64,000 nucleotides of DNA from SZUA-430 sp964561925. Its GTDB lineage: Bacteria > Pseudomonadota > Alphaproteobacteria > Micropepsales > Micropepsaceae. How positions within the stretch are numbered: the first letter of the stretch is position 1; each line of letters starts with the position of its first letter. Under the pieces are notes generated by a model. It worked only from the letters and a program-made list of their open reading frames with translations. It did not search any database and had not been told where the DNA came from. The DNA is taken from the NCBI GenBank assembly GCA_964561925.1, contig CAZLRW010000004.1, positions 1 to 64,000 on the forward strand, in the 5' to 3' direction. This document shows, piece by piece, positions 30,648 through 40,473 of the stretch. A program made the position numbers and the translations under genes.

Positions 30648-31943
30648 ATGATGAAGCGCACAGCGCTCGCGATGTTGGCCGCATTCGGCACGTTGATCTT
30701 GGCGGCCGCAGCGCACGCCGCCGACTTCGACCCCAACGCCGCGACCGAGGCCTATCTCGCGACCGTTTCCGGCGAGGCGCGGGCGAAGTCCGACGCCTAT
30801 TTCGAGGGCGGCTATTGGCTGATCCTCTGGAACGCGCTCTACGCCATGGGCGTGGCGCTTGTGCTGTTGTTCACGCGCGCCTCCGCCGCGATGCGCACGC
30901 TTGCCGAACGCATCCTGCCGTGGCGCTGGCTTCAGACGATGTTCTATGCCGTGCTCTTCGTCCTGGTAACCGCCGCGCTCACGTTCCCACTGACGCACTA
31001 CGAGAGCTTCACCCGCGAACACGAGTTCGGCCTCTCGAACCAGACGTTCGACGCCTGGCTGAATGAGTTCTTCACCGGCTTGGCCGTCAACGTCGTTCTG
31101 ACCTCGGTCTTCATCACCGGCATCTACGCGATCGTGCGCCGCGCGCCGCGCACCTGGTGGATTTGGGGCGCGGGCGCAACGGCGGTCTTCATGGCGGTCG
31201 CGATCATGCTGGCGCCGATCTACATCTCCCCGCTCTTCAACGACTACAAGCCCATGCGCGAAGGCGAGCTGAAGGAGCAGATCCTGTCGCTCGCGCGCGC
31301 GAACGGCATTCCCGCCGACAACGTCTACGAGGTCGACGCCTCGCGCCAGTCGACCCGTATCAGCGCCAACGTGCAAGGCTTCCTCTCGACGACGCGCATC
31401 TCGTTGAACGACAATCTCTTGAACCGCTCGACGCCGGCGGAGGTTCGCGCGGTCATGGCGCACGAGATGGGCCACTATGCGCTCGGCCACGTCAACGAAC
31501 TCATCGTCTACTTCAGCTTGCTCGCCGCCGCGGGCTTCGCGTTCGTTCAGTACGGCTTCGGCGCCCTTCACCGTGCCTTCGGCGGCTGGTGGGGCGTGCG
31601 TGACATCGCCGATCCCGCGGGTCTGCCGATCGCCATGCTGTTGTTCTCGCTGTTCGGCCTCATCGCGACGCCGATCCAAAACACGATCACCCGCCAGAAC
31701 GAGATCGAAGCCGACATCTTCGGCCTGAACGCCGCCCGCGAACCGGACGGCTTCGCGACGATCGCGCTGAAACTTGCCGAGTACCGCAAACTCGACCCCA
31801 CGCCGCTTGAGGAATTCATCTTCTACACCCACCCCTCTGGCCGCTCGCGCATCTCGATGGCGATGCACTGGAAGGCGGAGAATCTGAAAGACGCAGCCCC
31901 GCTGCCGCCGCCGGAGACCGCCGCTCCGCCTCCGCCGCAGTGA
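30648..31943 (+). CDS. M48 family (Ste24/CAAX protease-like) membrane metallopeptidase
   Basis: A 431-residue zinc peptidase. It has a signal-like N-terminus (cleavage possible after AAHA), several transmembrane segments between residues 60 and 200, the HEMGH zinc motif at residues 272-276, and NEIEADIFGLN as the third-ligand motif. This order is that of Ste24/CAAX prenyl protease 1-type enzymes, which degrade or process membrane proteins; bacterial members are thought to act in envelope quality control. ATG 30648 follows GGGGGGAAC; a second ATG follows directly. A distant family relative, HtpX, is encoded 3 kb downstream. The C-terminus is Pro-rich. Confidence 0.85.
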   Translation: MMKRTALAMLAAFGTLILAAAAHAADFDPNAATEAYLATVSGEARAKSDAYFEGGYWLILWNALYAMGVALVLLFTRASAAMRTLAERILPWRWLQTMFYAVLFVLVTAALTFPLTHYESFTREHEFGLSNQTFDAWLNEFFTGLAVNVVLTSVFITGIYAIVRRAPRTWWIWGAGATAVFMAVAIMLAPIYISPLFNDYKPMREGELKEQILSLARANGIPADNVYEVDASRQSTRISANVQGFLSTTRISLNDNLLNRSTPAEVRAVMAHEMGHYALGHVNELIVYFSLLAAAGFAFVQYGFGALHRAFGGWWGVRDIADPAGLPIAMLLFSLFGLIATPIQNTITRQNEIEADIFGLNAAREPDGFATIALKLAEYRKLDPTPLEEFIFYTHPSGRSRISMAMHWKAENLKDAAPLPPPETAAPPPPQ

Positions 31944-32012
31944 TCCGACTTGATGCGCAGCACGGGCGCGCTTATTCGTGCGCCTGGCTCCGACGGTGAG
32001 GATTCTCAGCCC

Positions 32013-34055
32013 ATGACCTGGATGAAACCAGCAACGTTTGCCGCACTGGCGCTCGCGTTGATCGCAAACGCCAACGCCGCGGAGACGCTGCGCTACGTCG
32101 CGATGGTCGACGACGGAAAGAAGGCGGGCCACCAAATCGTGGAGCAGGGCGACGACGGCGTCACCCGCGTCGATTACATCTTCAAAGACAACGGCCGCGG
32201 CCCCGAACTCAAGGAAGAGTTCACGCTCGCGCCCGACGGCACATATCTACGCTACGCGGTGAAAGGCACCGCGACGTTCGGCGCGCCGATCGACGAAACG
32301 TTCAGCCGCGACGGCGACAAGGCCAAGTGGAAGTCGACGTCGGATGAGGGCGCGGCGACCGTCACCGGAACCGCGCTCTACACGCCCTTGAGCGGAACGC
32401 CGGCCGGCTATTCGGTCATCCTCGCCGCAATGGCCAAGCGCAACGACGGGAAACTGCCGTTGATCCCCGGCGGCACGCTCAGCATCCGCAAGGTCGCCGA
32501 CGCCACGATCGCCCGCGGCGCCGAGCGTCGGAAGCTCGCGCTGATGTCGCTGACGGGTGTGGGCTTCTCGCCCACATTCGTCTGGGCGACGACGGACGCC
32601 AAGCCGCGCCTGTTCGCCTATCTCGAGTCCGGCTGGATGCAGCTGATCGAAGAAGGCTGGGAGCCGCACGCCAGAACGCTGGAGGCGCGCCAAAAGGCGG
32701 CCGAGCGTAACGTCCTTGCCGCCATGCAAACCCGCCTCGCGCACCCGCTGAGGGGCGCGACGCTGATCCGAAACGCGCGCGTCTTCGACAGCAAGCGCGC
32801 GGAACTTGGGGCCGCCTCCGACGTGCTGATACGCGACGGCCGCATCGTCGCCGTCGTTCCGGCGGGCACGCGCAAGATCAAAGCCCGGCACGTCGTCGAT
32901 GCCGGCGGCCGCGTGCTTCTGCCGGGCCTCTTCGACATGCATGCGCATATCGGCCAATGGGAAGGTGGCCTCAATATCGCCGCCGGCGTGACCACGGTCC
33001 GCGACATGGGCAACGACAATGCAACGCTGCTGCAGATGATGGCGCAAGAGCGCGCAGGCAAGTGGATGATGCCGCGCATCGTTGCGGCCGGCTTCATCGA
33101 GGGCAAGAGCGGTATGTCGGCCAGCGGCGGCTTCACGATCGCAACGCTGGCGGAGGCGAAGAAGGCAGTCGATTGGTACGCGAAGCACCGCTTCCCGCAG
33201 ATCAAGATCTACAACTCCTTCCCGAAGGAACATGTGCGCGCGACCGCGGCTTACGCGCACGCCAAGGGCATGCGCGTCAGCGGCCACGTCCCCGCCTTCA
33301 TGCGCGCCGAGGAGGTCGTCGAGCAAGGCTACGACGAGATCCAGCACATCAATCAGGTGCTGCTGAATTTCTACGTGACCGAAAAGACCGACACGCGCAC
33401 GCTCGAACGCTTCTACCTGCCGGCCGAACAGACCGCCGCACTCGACTTCGACAGCAAGCGCGTTCAGGACTTCATCGCGTTGCTCGCGCGCAAGCAGACG
33501 GTGATCGACCCCACGCTCACGACGTTCGACTTCATACGCCAGCGCGCAGGCACGCCGTTGCGTACGCTCGCCGCCGTCGCCGATCACCTGCCGCCGGACG
33601 TTCGGCGCGGCCTGCGCGTGGCCGAAATGAACATCCCGGACGACGCGACCGCGGCGCGTTACGAAGAATCGTACCGGAAGATGGTCGAGTTCGTCGGCCG
33701 CCTCTACAAGGCCGGGGTCCCGATCGTGGCGGGGACGGACGACGTTCCGGGCTTCACGCTCCACCGCGAACTCGAACTCTACGTCGAAGCTGGCCTGACC
33801 CCCAATCAGGCGCTCCAGGTCGCGACGTTGAACGGCGCGCGCTACGCCCGGGTCTTGAACGACCGCGGCACGGTCGAGCCGGGCAAGCGCGCCGACCTCG
33901 TTCTGGTCGACGGCGACCCGGCGGCCCGGATCGCCGACATCCGCAAGATCGCCCTCGTGATCAAGGGGTCGGCCGCCTATTACCCTGCCGAAGTCTACGA
34001 AGAGCTCGGAATTCGGCCATTCGCAGCGCCTGTTAAGGTCACGCGCATGCGCTGA
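32013..34055 (+). CDS. Exported amidohydrolase with extra N-terminal domain
   Basis: A 680-residue protein with signal peptide (ends NANA-AE, about residue 24). Residues 25-220 form a separate region with no family I can name (RYVAMVDDGKKAGHQIVEQG, EEFTLAPDGTYLRYA). From about 245 it is a urease-type amidohydrolase: GRVLLPGLFDMHAHIGQW (HxH), QIKIYNSF (candidate carboxylated Lys), SGHVPAF, DEIQHINQ and GTDDVPGF (metal Asp), ending with a lid region VEPGKRADLVLVDGD. Such exported enzymes cleave dipeptides, cyclic amides or aryl acyl substrates. ATG 32013 has GGTGAGGA about ten bases before. It sits between two M48 peptidases. Confidence 0.8.
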   Translation: MTWMKPATFAALALALIANANAAETLRYVAMVDDGKKAGHQIVEQGDDGVTRVDYIFKDNGRGPELKEEFTLAPDGTYLRYAVKGTATFGAPIDETFSRDGDKAKWKSTSDEGAATVTGTALYTPLSGTPAGYSVILAAMAKRNDGKLPLIPGGTLSIRKVADATIARGAERRKLALMSLTGVGFSPTFVWATTDAKPRLFAYLESGWMQLIEEGWEPHARTLEARQKAAERNVLAAMQTRLAHPLRGATLIRNARVFDSKRAELGAASDVLIRDGRIVAVVPAGTRKIKARHVVDAGGRVLLPGLFDMHAHIGQWEGGLNIAAGVTTVRDMGNDNATLLQMMAQERAGKWMMPRIVAAGFIEGKSGMSASGGFTIATLAEAKKAVDWYAKHRFPQIKIYNSFPKEHVRATAAYAHAKGMRVSGHVPAFMRAEEVVEQGYDEIQHINQVLLNFYVTEKTDTRTLERFYLPAEQTAALDFDSKRVQDFIALLARKQTVIDPTLTTFDFIRQRAGTPLRTLAAVADHLPPDVRRGLRVAEMNIPDDATAARYEESYRKMVEFVGRLYKAGVPIVAGTDDVPGFTLHRELELYVEAGLTPNQALQVATLNGARYARVLNDRGTVEPGKRADLVLVDGDPAARIADIRKIALVIKGSAAYYPAEVYEELGIRPFAAPVKVTRMR

Positions 34056-34146
34056 AGCGCCGGTTTACCGGGGCCCGGATTTCCTTGATGAAGAGCATCT
34101 TCGTACCTACATCATCGCCGATGAAAACGCTTTGGGTCCTTAATCC

Positions 34147-35034
34147 ATGAACTGGACGAAAACCGCACTCCTCCTGGCCGCGATGACCGCGCTGTTCGGG
34201 ACGGTCGGTTACTTCATCGGCGGCTCGACCGGCATGCTGATCGCGTTTCTGATCGCGGTCGGCATGAACGCGTTCGCCTACTGGAACTCGGACAAGATGG
34301 TGCTGCGCATGTACGGCGCGCACGAGGTGACCGAACGCGACGACCCTGATCTCTACGGCCTCGTGCGCGAGCTCAGCCGCCGCGCCCAGATTCCGATGCC
34401 GAAGCTCTACATCATGGAGAACGACCAGCCGAACGCGTTTGCGACGGGCCGCGACCCGGCGCACGGCGCGGTCGCGGTCACGACCGGCATCATGCGCCGC
34501 CTCTCGCGCGAGGAGTTGGCCGGCGTCATCGCTCACGAGCTTGCGCATATCAAGAACCGCGACACGTTGATCATGACCGTGACGGCGACGATCGCGGGCG
34601 CGATCTCGATGCTCGCGAATTTCGCGATGTTCTTTGGCAGCAGCGACAACCGCAACAACCCGCTCGGCATCATCGGCACGATCGCGCTCGTGATCCTTGC
34701 GCCGATGGCGGCGATGCTGGTGCAGATGGCGATCAGCCGCTCGCGCGAGTACGAGGCCGATCGCGTCGGCGCCGAAATCGCGGGCCAGCCGCTCTGGCTG
34801 GCGAGCGCGCTCGAGAACATCCAGTCGACCGCGAACCGCGTCGTCAACGTCGATGCGGAGCGCAATCCCGCGACCGCGCACATGTTCATCATCAACCCGC
34901 TGACGGGGCAGGGGATGGACAATCTGTTCTCGACCCACCCGTCGACGCAGAACCGCGTGGCGAAGCTGCAGGAAATGGCGCAGGGCATGTACGGCGCCGC
35001 GCATGACGCGCCGCGCCGGGGCCCCTGGGGTTGA
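34147..35034 (+). CDS. htpX: Zinc metalloprotease HtpX
   Basis: A 295-residue inner-membrane zinc endopeptidase that degrades damaged membrane proteins, working alongside FtsH in envelope quality control. Two N-terminal transmembrane segments (residues 7-25 and 28-45), the zinc motif His130-Glu131-Leu-Ala-His134 (AHELAHIKNRD), two further segments between 145 and 200, and the downstream ligand in SREYEADRVGAEI are all present. Length matches HtpX. It starts at ATG 34147 and its stop overlaps the TTG start of rsmB (TTGA), so the two are translationally coupled. Confidence 0.92.
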   Translation: MNWTKTALLLAAMTALFGTVGYFIGGSTGMLIAFLIAVGMNAFAYWNSDKMVLRMYGAHEVTERDDPDLYGLVRELSRRAQIPMPKLYIMENDQPNAFATGRDPAHGAVAVTTGIMRRLSREELAGVIAHELAHIKNRDTLIMTVTATIAGAISMLANFAMFFGSSDNRNNPLGIIGTIALVILAPMAAMLVQMAISRSREYEADRVGAEIAGQPLWLASALENIQSTANRVVNVDAERNPATAHMFIINPLTGQGMDNLFSTHPSTQNRVAKLQEMAQGMYGAAHDAPRRGPWG

Positions 35035-36353
35035 AACCGCGCGTCAAGCCGCTCGAAGGCACGCAAGGCCTAAGTGCGCGCAACGCCGCGCTGACCGCGC
35101 TCAGCGCGATCTTCTTCAGCGAGCGTCCGCTGGGCGAGGCGCTTGATGGCGCACTCGCCAAGGCAAAGCTCGAACCGCGCGACGCCGCCTTCGCCCGCGC
35201 CATCGTGATGATGGTGCTGCGCCGCTTGGGCCAAATCGATGCCGTGATCGCAGCGTACCTGCGTGAGCCGCTGCCCGTGCGCTCCGGTCCCGCTGAGTTG
35301 ATCCTGCGCATCGCCGCGGCCGAGCTTCTCTTCCTCGACGTCGCCGCCCACGCCGCGGTCAGCTCCGCGGTCAGCCTGGCCGACCGCGACCACCGCGCCC
35401 GCCACTTCAAGGGCCTGATCAACGCCGTCGCCCGCCGCATCGCCGCGGAAGGCAAAGCGATCGCCGCCGCGCAGGACGTCGAACACATCAACACCCCGCC
35501 CTGGGCGTGGGAGGCTTGGAGCGCGACCTACGGCGAAGACACCGCACGCGCGATCGCGAGGGCCCATCTTGCCGAACCGCCGCTCGACATCACGGTGATG
35601 GGCGACGCGGCCGCATGGGGCGAGAAGCTCGAAGCGAAGCTCTTGCCCACCGGCACGCTCCGCCGCGCCGCCGGCGGGCGCATCGAAGACCTGCCCGGCT
35701 ACGCCGAGGGCGCCTGGTGGATCCAAGACGCCGCCGCAACGATCCCCGTCGCGCTGCTCGGCGACGTCAAAGGCAAAACCGTCATCGACCTCTGCGCCGC
35801 CCCAGGCGGCAAGACCGCGCAACTCGCGGCAGCGGGCGCCAAGGTCACCGCCGTCGACCTCGCCTTCGACCGCATGAAGCGCGTGATGACGAACCTCGGC
35901 CGCCTGAATCTGAAAGCCGAATTCGAAGTCGCCGACGCCCTAACTTGGTGCCCGAAAGAACCCGCCGACGCCGTTCTCCTCGACGCCCCCTGCACGGCGA
36001 GCGGCACGGTCCGCCGCCATCCCGACGTCCTCTGGCGCAAAGACCTCTCCGACGTGATGGCACAGGCTGAGGTGCAACGCCGCCTGCTCGCCGCCGCGTC
36101 GGAAATGGTCAAACCCGGCGGCACGCTCCTCTATTGCGTCTGCTCCCTCGCCCGCGAAGAAGGCGAAGACGTCGTGGATGCGTTCCTAAGCACACACCCC
36201 AACTTCGCCCGTGCAAAACTCGAACCTGGCGATACCTTCAACCAACCCCAGTTCCTGACACCCGCGGGCGACCTGCGGACGCTTCCCAGCCATTGGCCCG
36301 AAACCGGCGGCCTCGACGGCTTCTACGCGAGCCGCTTGCGGAGAACCGCCTGA
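35031..36353 (+). CDS. rsmB: 16S rRNA m5C967 methyltransferase-like protein (RsmB type)
   Basis: A 440-residue SAM-dependent RNA cytosine-5 methyltransferase. The first 140 residues are a NusB-like RNA-binding domain (ARNAALTALSAIFF onward). The methyltransferase domain has the SAM-binding DLCAAPGGKTAQLA, motif IV LLDAPCTASGTVRRHPD and motif VI LLYCVCSLAREEGE, with the two cysteines used in catalysis and release. The start is TTG 35031, overlapping the htpX stop by four bases; the next in-frame start would remove part of the NusB domain. It is followed after 41 bases by rpe, an order usual in alphaproteobacteria. Confidence 0.9.
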   Translation: MKPRVKPLEGTQGLSARNAALTALSAIFFSERPLGEALDGALAKAKLEPRDAAFARAIVMMVLRRLGQIDAVIAAYLREPLPVRSGPAELILRIAAAELLFLDVAAHAAVSSAVSLADRDHRARHFKGLINAVARRIAAEGKAIAAAQDVEHINTPPWAWEAWSATYGEDTARAIARAHLAEPPLDITVMGDAAAWGEKLEAKLLPTGTLRRAAGGRIEDLPGYAEGAWWIQDAAATIPVALLGDVKGKTVIDLCAAPGGKTAQLAAAGAKVTAVDLAFDRMKRVMTNLGRLNLKAEFEVADALTWCPKEPADAVLLDAPCTASGTVRRHPDVLWRKDLSDVMAQAEVQRRLLAAASEMVKPGGTLLYCVCSLAREEGEDVVDAFLSTHPNFARAKLEPGDTFNQPQFLTPAGDLRTLPSHWPETGGLDGFYASRLRRTA

Positions 36354-36394
36354 CGTTGATTGCGCGAACCACCGGGAGTCGTTAAAGGCCGCCC

Positions 36395-37057
36395 ATGACG
36401 AAGAAGACGAAAATCGCGCCCTCCATCCTCGCTGCCGACTTCGCCAGGCTGGGCGAGGAAGTGCGCGCGATGACGGAGGCCGGCGCGGACTACATCCACG
36501 TCGACGTGATGGACGGCCACTTCGTGCCGAACATCTCGATCGGCCCGCAGATGGTCAAAGCGCTCAAGCCCCACACGAAGCTGCCGCTCGACGTTCATCT
36601 GATGATCTCGCCGGTCGACCCGTACGTTAAGGAATTCGCCGACGCCGGCGCCGACATCATCACCGTGCACCCGGAGGCCGGCCCCCACCTTCACCGCACG
36701 ATCCAACTCATTAAGGCGGCAGGAAAAAAAGCCGGTGTGTCGCTCAATCCCGCGTCGCCCATTTCGCTGATCGAGCATATCTTGGGCGACATCGACCTGA
36801 TTCTCGTGATGACGGTCAACCCGGGCTTCGGGGGGCAGAGCTTCATCGACGGCCAGCGCGCCAAAATGCGGGACGTGCGCGCGCTGATCGATCGGTCGGG
36901 CCGCGCCATCGAGCTTGAGGTCGACGGAGGTATCAATGGGCAAACCGCTGCCCTGGCTGTCGAAGCAGGCGCCGACGTCCTCGTCGCCGGAACAGCCGCG
37001 TTCGCCGGCGGGCCGGAGCGTTACCGCGACAACATCGCAAAGCTCCGCATCCGCTGA
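36395..37057 (+). CDS. rpe: Ribulose-phosphate 3-epimerase
   Basis: A 220-residue TIM-barrel enzyme interconverting ribulose-5-phosphate and xylulose-5-phosphate in the pentose phosphate and Calvin pathways. Metal and catalytic residues are in IHVDVMDGHFVPNISIGP (about residues 34-51), DVHLMI, VMTVNPGFGGQ and EVDGGING near 175. Length is typical. The codons for the conserved VDGGING stretch contain GGAGGT then ATG, which appears to be the start region of the heparinase-like gene in another frame, so the last 122 bases of rpe are probably read in two frames. Confidence 0.93.
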   Translation: MTKKTKIAPSILAADFARLGEEVRAMTEAGADYIHVDVMDGHFVPNISIGPQMVKALKPHTKLPLDVHLMISPVDPYVKEFADAGADIITVHPEAGPHLHRTIQLIKAAGKKAGVSLNPASPISLIEHILGDIDLILVMTVNPGFGGQSFIDGQRAKMRDVRALIDRSGRAIELEVDGGINGQTAALAVEAGADVLVAGTAAFAGGPERYRDNIAKLRIR

Positions 37058-38789
37058 CAAAGCTGCGCCCGCGCATCGCCTCTCCTGGCGCGCCCATGGC
37101 GGCGAGCTGATTTCGGCCGCCGCCGAAGAAGCGGGCCGCAGCCTCTCGCGCCTGCTCTACGCCAGCAGCTTCTGGCAGCGCGCGCTGAACGGCCCCGCGC
37201 CCGACCGCATCCTCGTCAACCCGCGCTGCTATTACCGCAAGAGCATGGCGGAGGCTGAGCTTTTGATCATGGGCCGCTTCCGCCTGCCGGGCGGCGACAC
37301 GACCGCGCGCGACGGCTCGCCGTTCTTCATCAAGCCGCCGAGCGAGCTTTGGTCCGAAAGCCTCCACTCGTTCCACTGGCTCCGCCACTTCGACGCCGGC
37401 GGCTCCGATCCGGTGCAGGAGCACCTGCGTCAGCTCATCGCCCATTGGGTGCGCGCTTATGGGACATGGAACGAACTCGCCTGGCGCCCGCACGTGCTCG
37501 CGCGCCGGCTCGTTACCTGGGCAAGCTTCGGCCGTCTGATCCTGGGCAACGCCGACGTGCTGTTCCGCAGCCGCGTGCTGCTCTCGATGGCGCGTCAGGC
37601 ACGCCACCTGAACAAGACGGCGCACAAAGCCCCGCCGGGCCTGCCGCGCATGACGGCCGCGATCGGTCTCGCGCAATCGGGCGTCTGCCTGCCCGACGGC
37701 GACGCGCGCATGGCCAAGGGTCTGCACATGCTCGCCGAACAGCTCGGCGATCAAATCCTGCCCGACGGCGGCCACGTCTCGCGCAATCCGGAGGCGATCC
37801 TGAACGTGGCAAGCGATCTGCTCGCGCTGATGGATGCGATGACGCAGCGCGAACTGATTGTGCCCGTCGCGATCCGCCGCGCGCTCGACCGCATAATGCC
37901 GATGATCCGCTTCATGATGCACGAGGACGGCAAGTTCGCGCTCTTCAACGGCGGGACAGAGGCGGTGGACGGCTGGGCGAAGACGCTGCTCACCTACGAC
38001 AGCGGCAAGACGAAGACGCCCGAACACGCCCAACAATCCGCCTATCACCGCATTGCCTGCGGCCGCACGGCGCTCATCGCCGACACCGGCACGGCAGCAA
38101 TCGGCGCGCTCTCGACCGAGGCCCACGCCGGCGCGCTCTCCTTCGAACTGTCGAGCGAAGGCGACCGCATCATCGTCAATTGCGGCGCTTCTCAGGTGAA
38201 GGGCCCCGAATGGGCGCTCGCGATGCGCGCAACCGCCGCGCACTCGACCGCAACGATCGCCGACACGTCCTCCGCCCACGTGGTCAGTGGCGGCCGCGCG
38301 CTCGCGCTGCTGGGCCCGCGCCTCGTCGACGGCCCCGCGCATGTTGAGGCCAAGCGCCGCGAAAGCGAAGACGGCATCCACCTCGACGCCCGCCACGACG
38401 GCTACGCGGCGGCGTTCGGCATCGTGCACGAGCGGCGCTGGTTCATGTCGCACGACGGCACCGACATCCGCGGCGAGGACACGTTCGTCCCCCACGCCGA
38501 CGCCGCGCCGCAGCCTTTCGCCGTGCGCTTCCACCTGCACCCGTCGGTGAAGGCGACGCGCATGGCCGACGGCAAGGCGATCGTGCTGACGCTGCCGTCG
38601 GGCGCGACCTGGCGCTTCGGCAGCGACGCGACGCTCGACCTCCCCGACAGCGTCTATCTCGGCACCGGCGATGCGATCCGCAAATCGCACCAGATCGTGA
38701 TCGCGGGCGAAACCGCCGCGACCCCCGTCTCCGTCAAATGGGCGATCAAGAAAATCGCGAGTCCCGCGGCCGCGCCGCTTGTGAATTGA
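36936..38789 (+). CDS. Heparinase II/III-family protein
   Basis: A 617-residue protein with an alpha/alpha toroid N-terminal half and beta-sandwich C-terminal half, as in heparinase II/III-type polysaccharide lyases. Family-like stretches are SLSRLLYASSFWQRAL, LHSFHWLRHFDAGG, NPEAILNVASDLLALMDA and SDGG-like DGGHVSRNPE; YHRIACGRTALIADTG starts the second half. No signal peptide is evident. The only ATG/GTG/TTG start that keeps the conserved N-terminus is ATG 36936 (or TTG 36915), 122 bases inside rpe, with GGAGGT four bases before. In alphaproteobacteria this gene commonly sits between rsmB/rpe and purH; its substrate is not established. Confidence 0.75.
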   Translation: MGKPLPWLSKQAPTSSSPEQPRSPAGRSVTATTSQSSASADKAAPAHRLSWRAHGGELISAAAEEAGRSLSRLLYASSFWQRALNGPAPDRILVNPRCYYRKSMAEAELLIMGRFRLPGGDTTARDGSPFFIKPPSELWSESLHSFHWLRHFDAGGSDPVQEHLRQLIAHWVRAYGTWNELAWRPHVLARRLVTWASFGRLILGNADVLFRSRVLLSMARQARHLNKTAHKAPPGLPRMTAAIGLAQSGVCLPDGDARMAKGLHMLAEQLGDQILPDGGHVSRNPEAILNVASDLLALMDAMTQRELIVPVAIRRALDRIMPMIRFMMHEDGKFALFNGGTEAVDGWAKTLLTYDSGKTKTPEHAQQSAYHRIACGRTALIADTGTAAIGALSTEAHAGALSFELSSEGDRIIVNCGASQVKGPEWALAMRATAAHSTATIADTSSAHVVSGGRALALLGPRLVDGPAHVEAKRRESEDGIHLDARHDGYAAAFGIVHERRWFMSHDGTDIRGEDTFVPHADAAPQPFAVRFHLHPSVKATRMADGKAIVLTLPSGATWRFGSDATLDLPDSVYLGTGDAIRKSHQIVIAGETAATPVSVKWAIKKIASPAAAPLVN

Positions 38790-38859
38790 GACATTCGCTC
38801 CCTTGGGCGCGCCGCCGGGGCCGTGCTAGGTCGACGCCTCAAAATCAAGGGGCCGCGCC

Positions 38860-40473
38860 ATGTCGTCAGAAACCCGTCCCGTTCGCCGGGCTCTTCTCTC
38901 CGTCTCCGACAAAACCGGCCTCGTCGACTTCGCGAAAGCGCTGGCGAAACTCGGCGTCGAACTGATCTCGACCGGCGGCACCGCCAAGGCGCTCGCCGAC
39001 GCGGGCCTCAAGGTCACCGACGTCGCGGCGGTGACCGGCTTCCCCGAAATGATGGACGGCCGCCTCAAGACGCTGCACCCGCGCGTGCACGGCGGCCTGC
39101 TCGCGCTCCGCGACGAACCGGCCCACGCCAAGGCGATGAAGGAACACGGCATCGAAGGCATCGACCTGCTCGTCTGCAATCTCTACCCGTTCGAACAGAC
39201 CGCCGCCCGCAACGCCACGTTCGACGAAACGATCGAGAACATCGACATCGGCGGCCCCGCGATGATCCGCGCGGCGTCGAAGAACCACGGCTATGTCGCC
39301 GTCATCGTCGATGTCGAAGACTACGCCCCCGTGCTCGCCGAATTGACGGCCGGCAAAGGCGAACTCTCGCTCGCCACGAAGAAGGCGCTCGCGGCGAAGG
39401 CCTACGCCCGCACCGCCGCCTATGACGCCGCGATCTCGACCTGGTTCGGCCAGACGCTCGCCGCGGGCCAAAAGCCGGAGGAGCGCACGCCCCCGCGCCG
39501 CTTCGCACTCGCCGGCCACCTGAAGCAAGGCCTGCGCTACGGCGAAAACCCGCATCAGGGCGCCGCGTTCTACACGACCGCGGAGAGCCGCTACGGCGTC
39601 GCGACCGCGACGCAGGTCGGCGGCAAGGAACTCTCCTACAACAACATCAACGACACCGACGCGGCCTACGAATGCGTTGCCGAGTTCGACCCGAAGCAAT
39701 CGGCCGCGATCGCCATCATCAAGCACGCAAACCCTTGCGGCGTCGCGACCGCGCCGACGCTGGTCGAGGCGTACAAGCTCTCGCTGCGCTGCGACCCGGT
39801 CTCGGCCTTCGGCGGCATCGTCGCCTGCAACCGCAAACTCGACGGCGCGACCGCGACCGAACTCGCGAAGATCTTCACCGAGGTCATCATCGCGCCCGAC
39901 GCCGATGAAGAGGCGCGCCAGATCTTGAGCGCGAAGAAGAACCTGCGCCTGCTGCTCGCTCACGGGCTACCGGACCCCAATGCGCCCGGCATGACGCTGC
40001 GCACGGTCGCCGGCGGCTTCCTGCTGCAATCGCGCGACAACGGCCGCGTGGCGGAGAAAGGCCTGCGCGTCGTCACCAAGCGCAAGCCCACGGAAGCGGA
40101 ACTCGCCGACTTGCTCTTCGCCTTCCGCGTGGCGAAACACGTGAAGTCGAACACGATCGTCTATGCGAAGAACGGCGCGACCGCGGGCATCGGCGCCGGC
40201 CAAATGAGCCGCATCGATTCCGCCCGCATCGCCGCCTGGAAGGCGCAAGAAGCGGCGAAGACCGCGGGCCTCGCAGAGTCGCTCGCGAAAGGCTCCGTCG
40301 TCGCCTCCGACGCGTTCTTCCCGTTCGCCGACGGCCTGATCGCCGCCGCCGAAGCGGGCGCGACCGCCGTCATTCAACCCGGCGGCTCGATCCGCGACGA
40401 CGAAGTCATCGCCGCCGCCGACGAACGCAATCTCGCCATGGTCCTAACCGGCATGCGCCACTTCCGGCATTAA
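38860..40473 (+). CDS. purH: Bifunctional AICAR transformylase / IMP cyclohydrolase
   Basis: A 537-residue cytoplasmic enzyme for the last two steps of IMP synthesis: formyl transfer from 10-formyl-THF to AICAR, then ring closure. The N-terminal MGS-like cyclohydrolase domain begins RRALLSVSDKTGLVDFAKAL and includes STGGTAKAL and RVLHP-like RLKTLHPRVHGG. The transformylase domain has KHANPCGVATA, SAFGGIVACNR and DAFFPFADG. Length is normal and the start ATG 38860 is unambiguous. It ends tail-to-tail with a convergent transporter gene (4-base overlap). Confidence 0.96.
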   Translation: MSSETRPVRRALLSVSDKTGLVDFAKALAKLGVELISTGGTAKALADAGLKVTDVAAVTGFPEMMDGRLKTLHPRVHGGLLALRDEPAHAKAMKEHGIEGIDLLVCNLYPFEQTAARNATFDETIENIDIGGPAMIRAASKNHGYVAVIVDVEDYAPVLAELTAGKGELSLATKKALAAKAYARTAAYDAAISTWFGQTLAAGQKPEERTPPRRFALAGHLKQGLRYGENPHQGAAFYTTAESRYGVATATQVGGKELSYNNINDTDAAYECVAEFDPKQSAAIAIIKHANPCGVATAPTLVEAYKLSLRCDPVSAFGGIVACNRKLDGATATELAKIFTEVIIAPDADEEARQILSAKKNLRLLLAHGLPDPNAPGMTLRTVAGGFLLQSRDNGRVAEKGLRVVTKRKPTEAELADLLFAFRVAKHVKSNTIVYAKNGATAGIGAGQMSRIDSARIAAWKAQEAAKTAGLAESLAKGSVVASDAFFPFADGLIAAAEAGATAVIQPGGSIRDDEVIAAADERNLAMVLTGMRHFRH

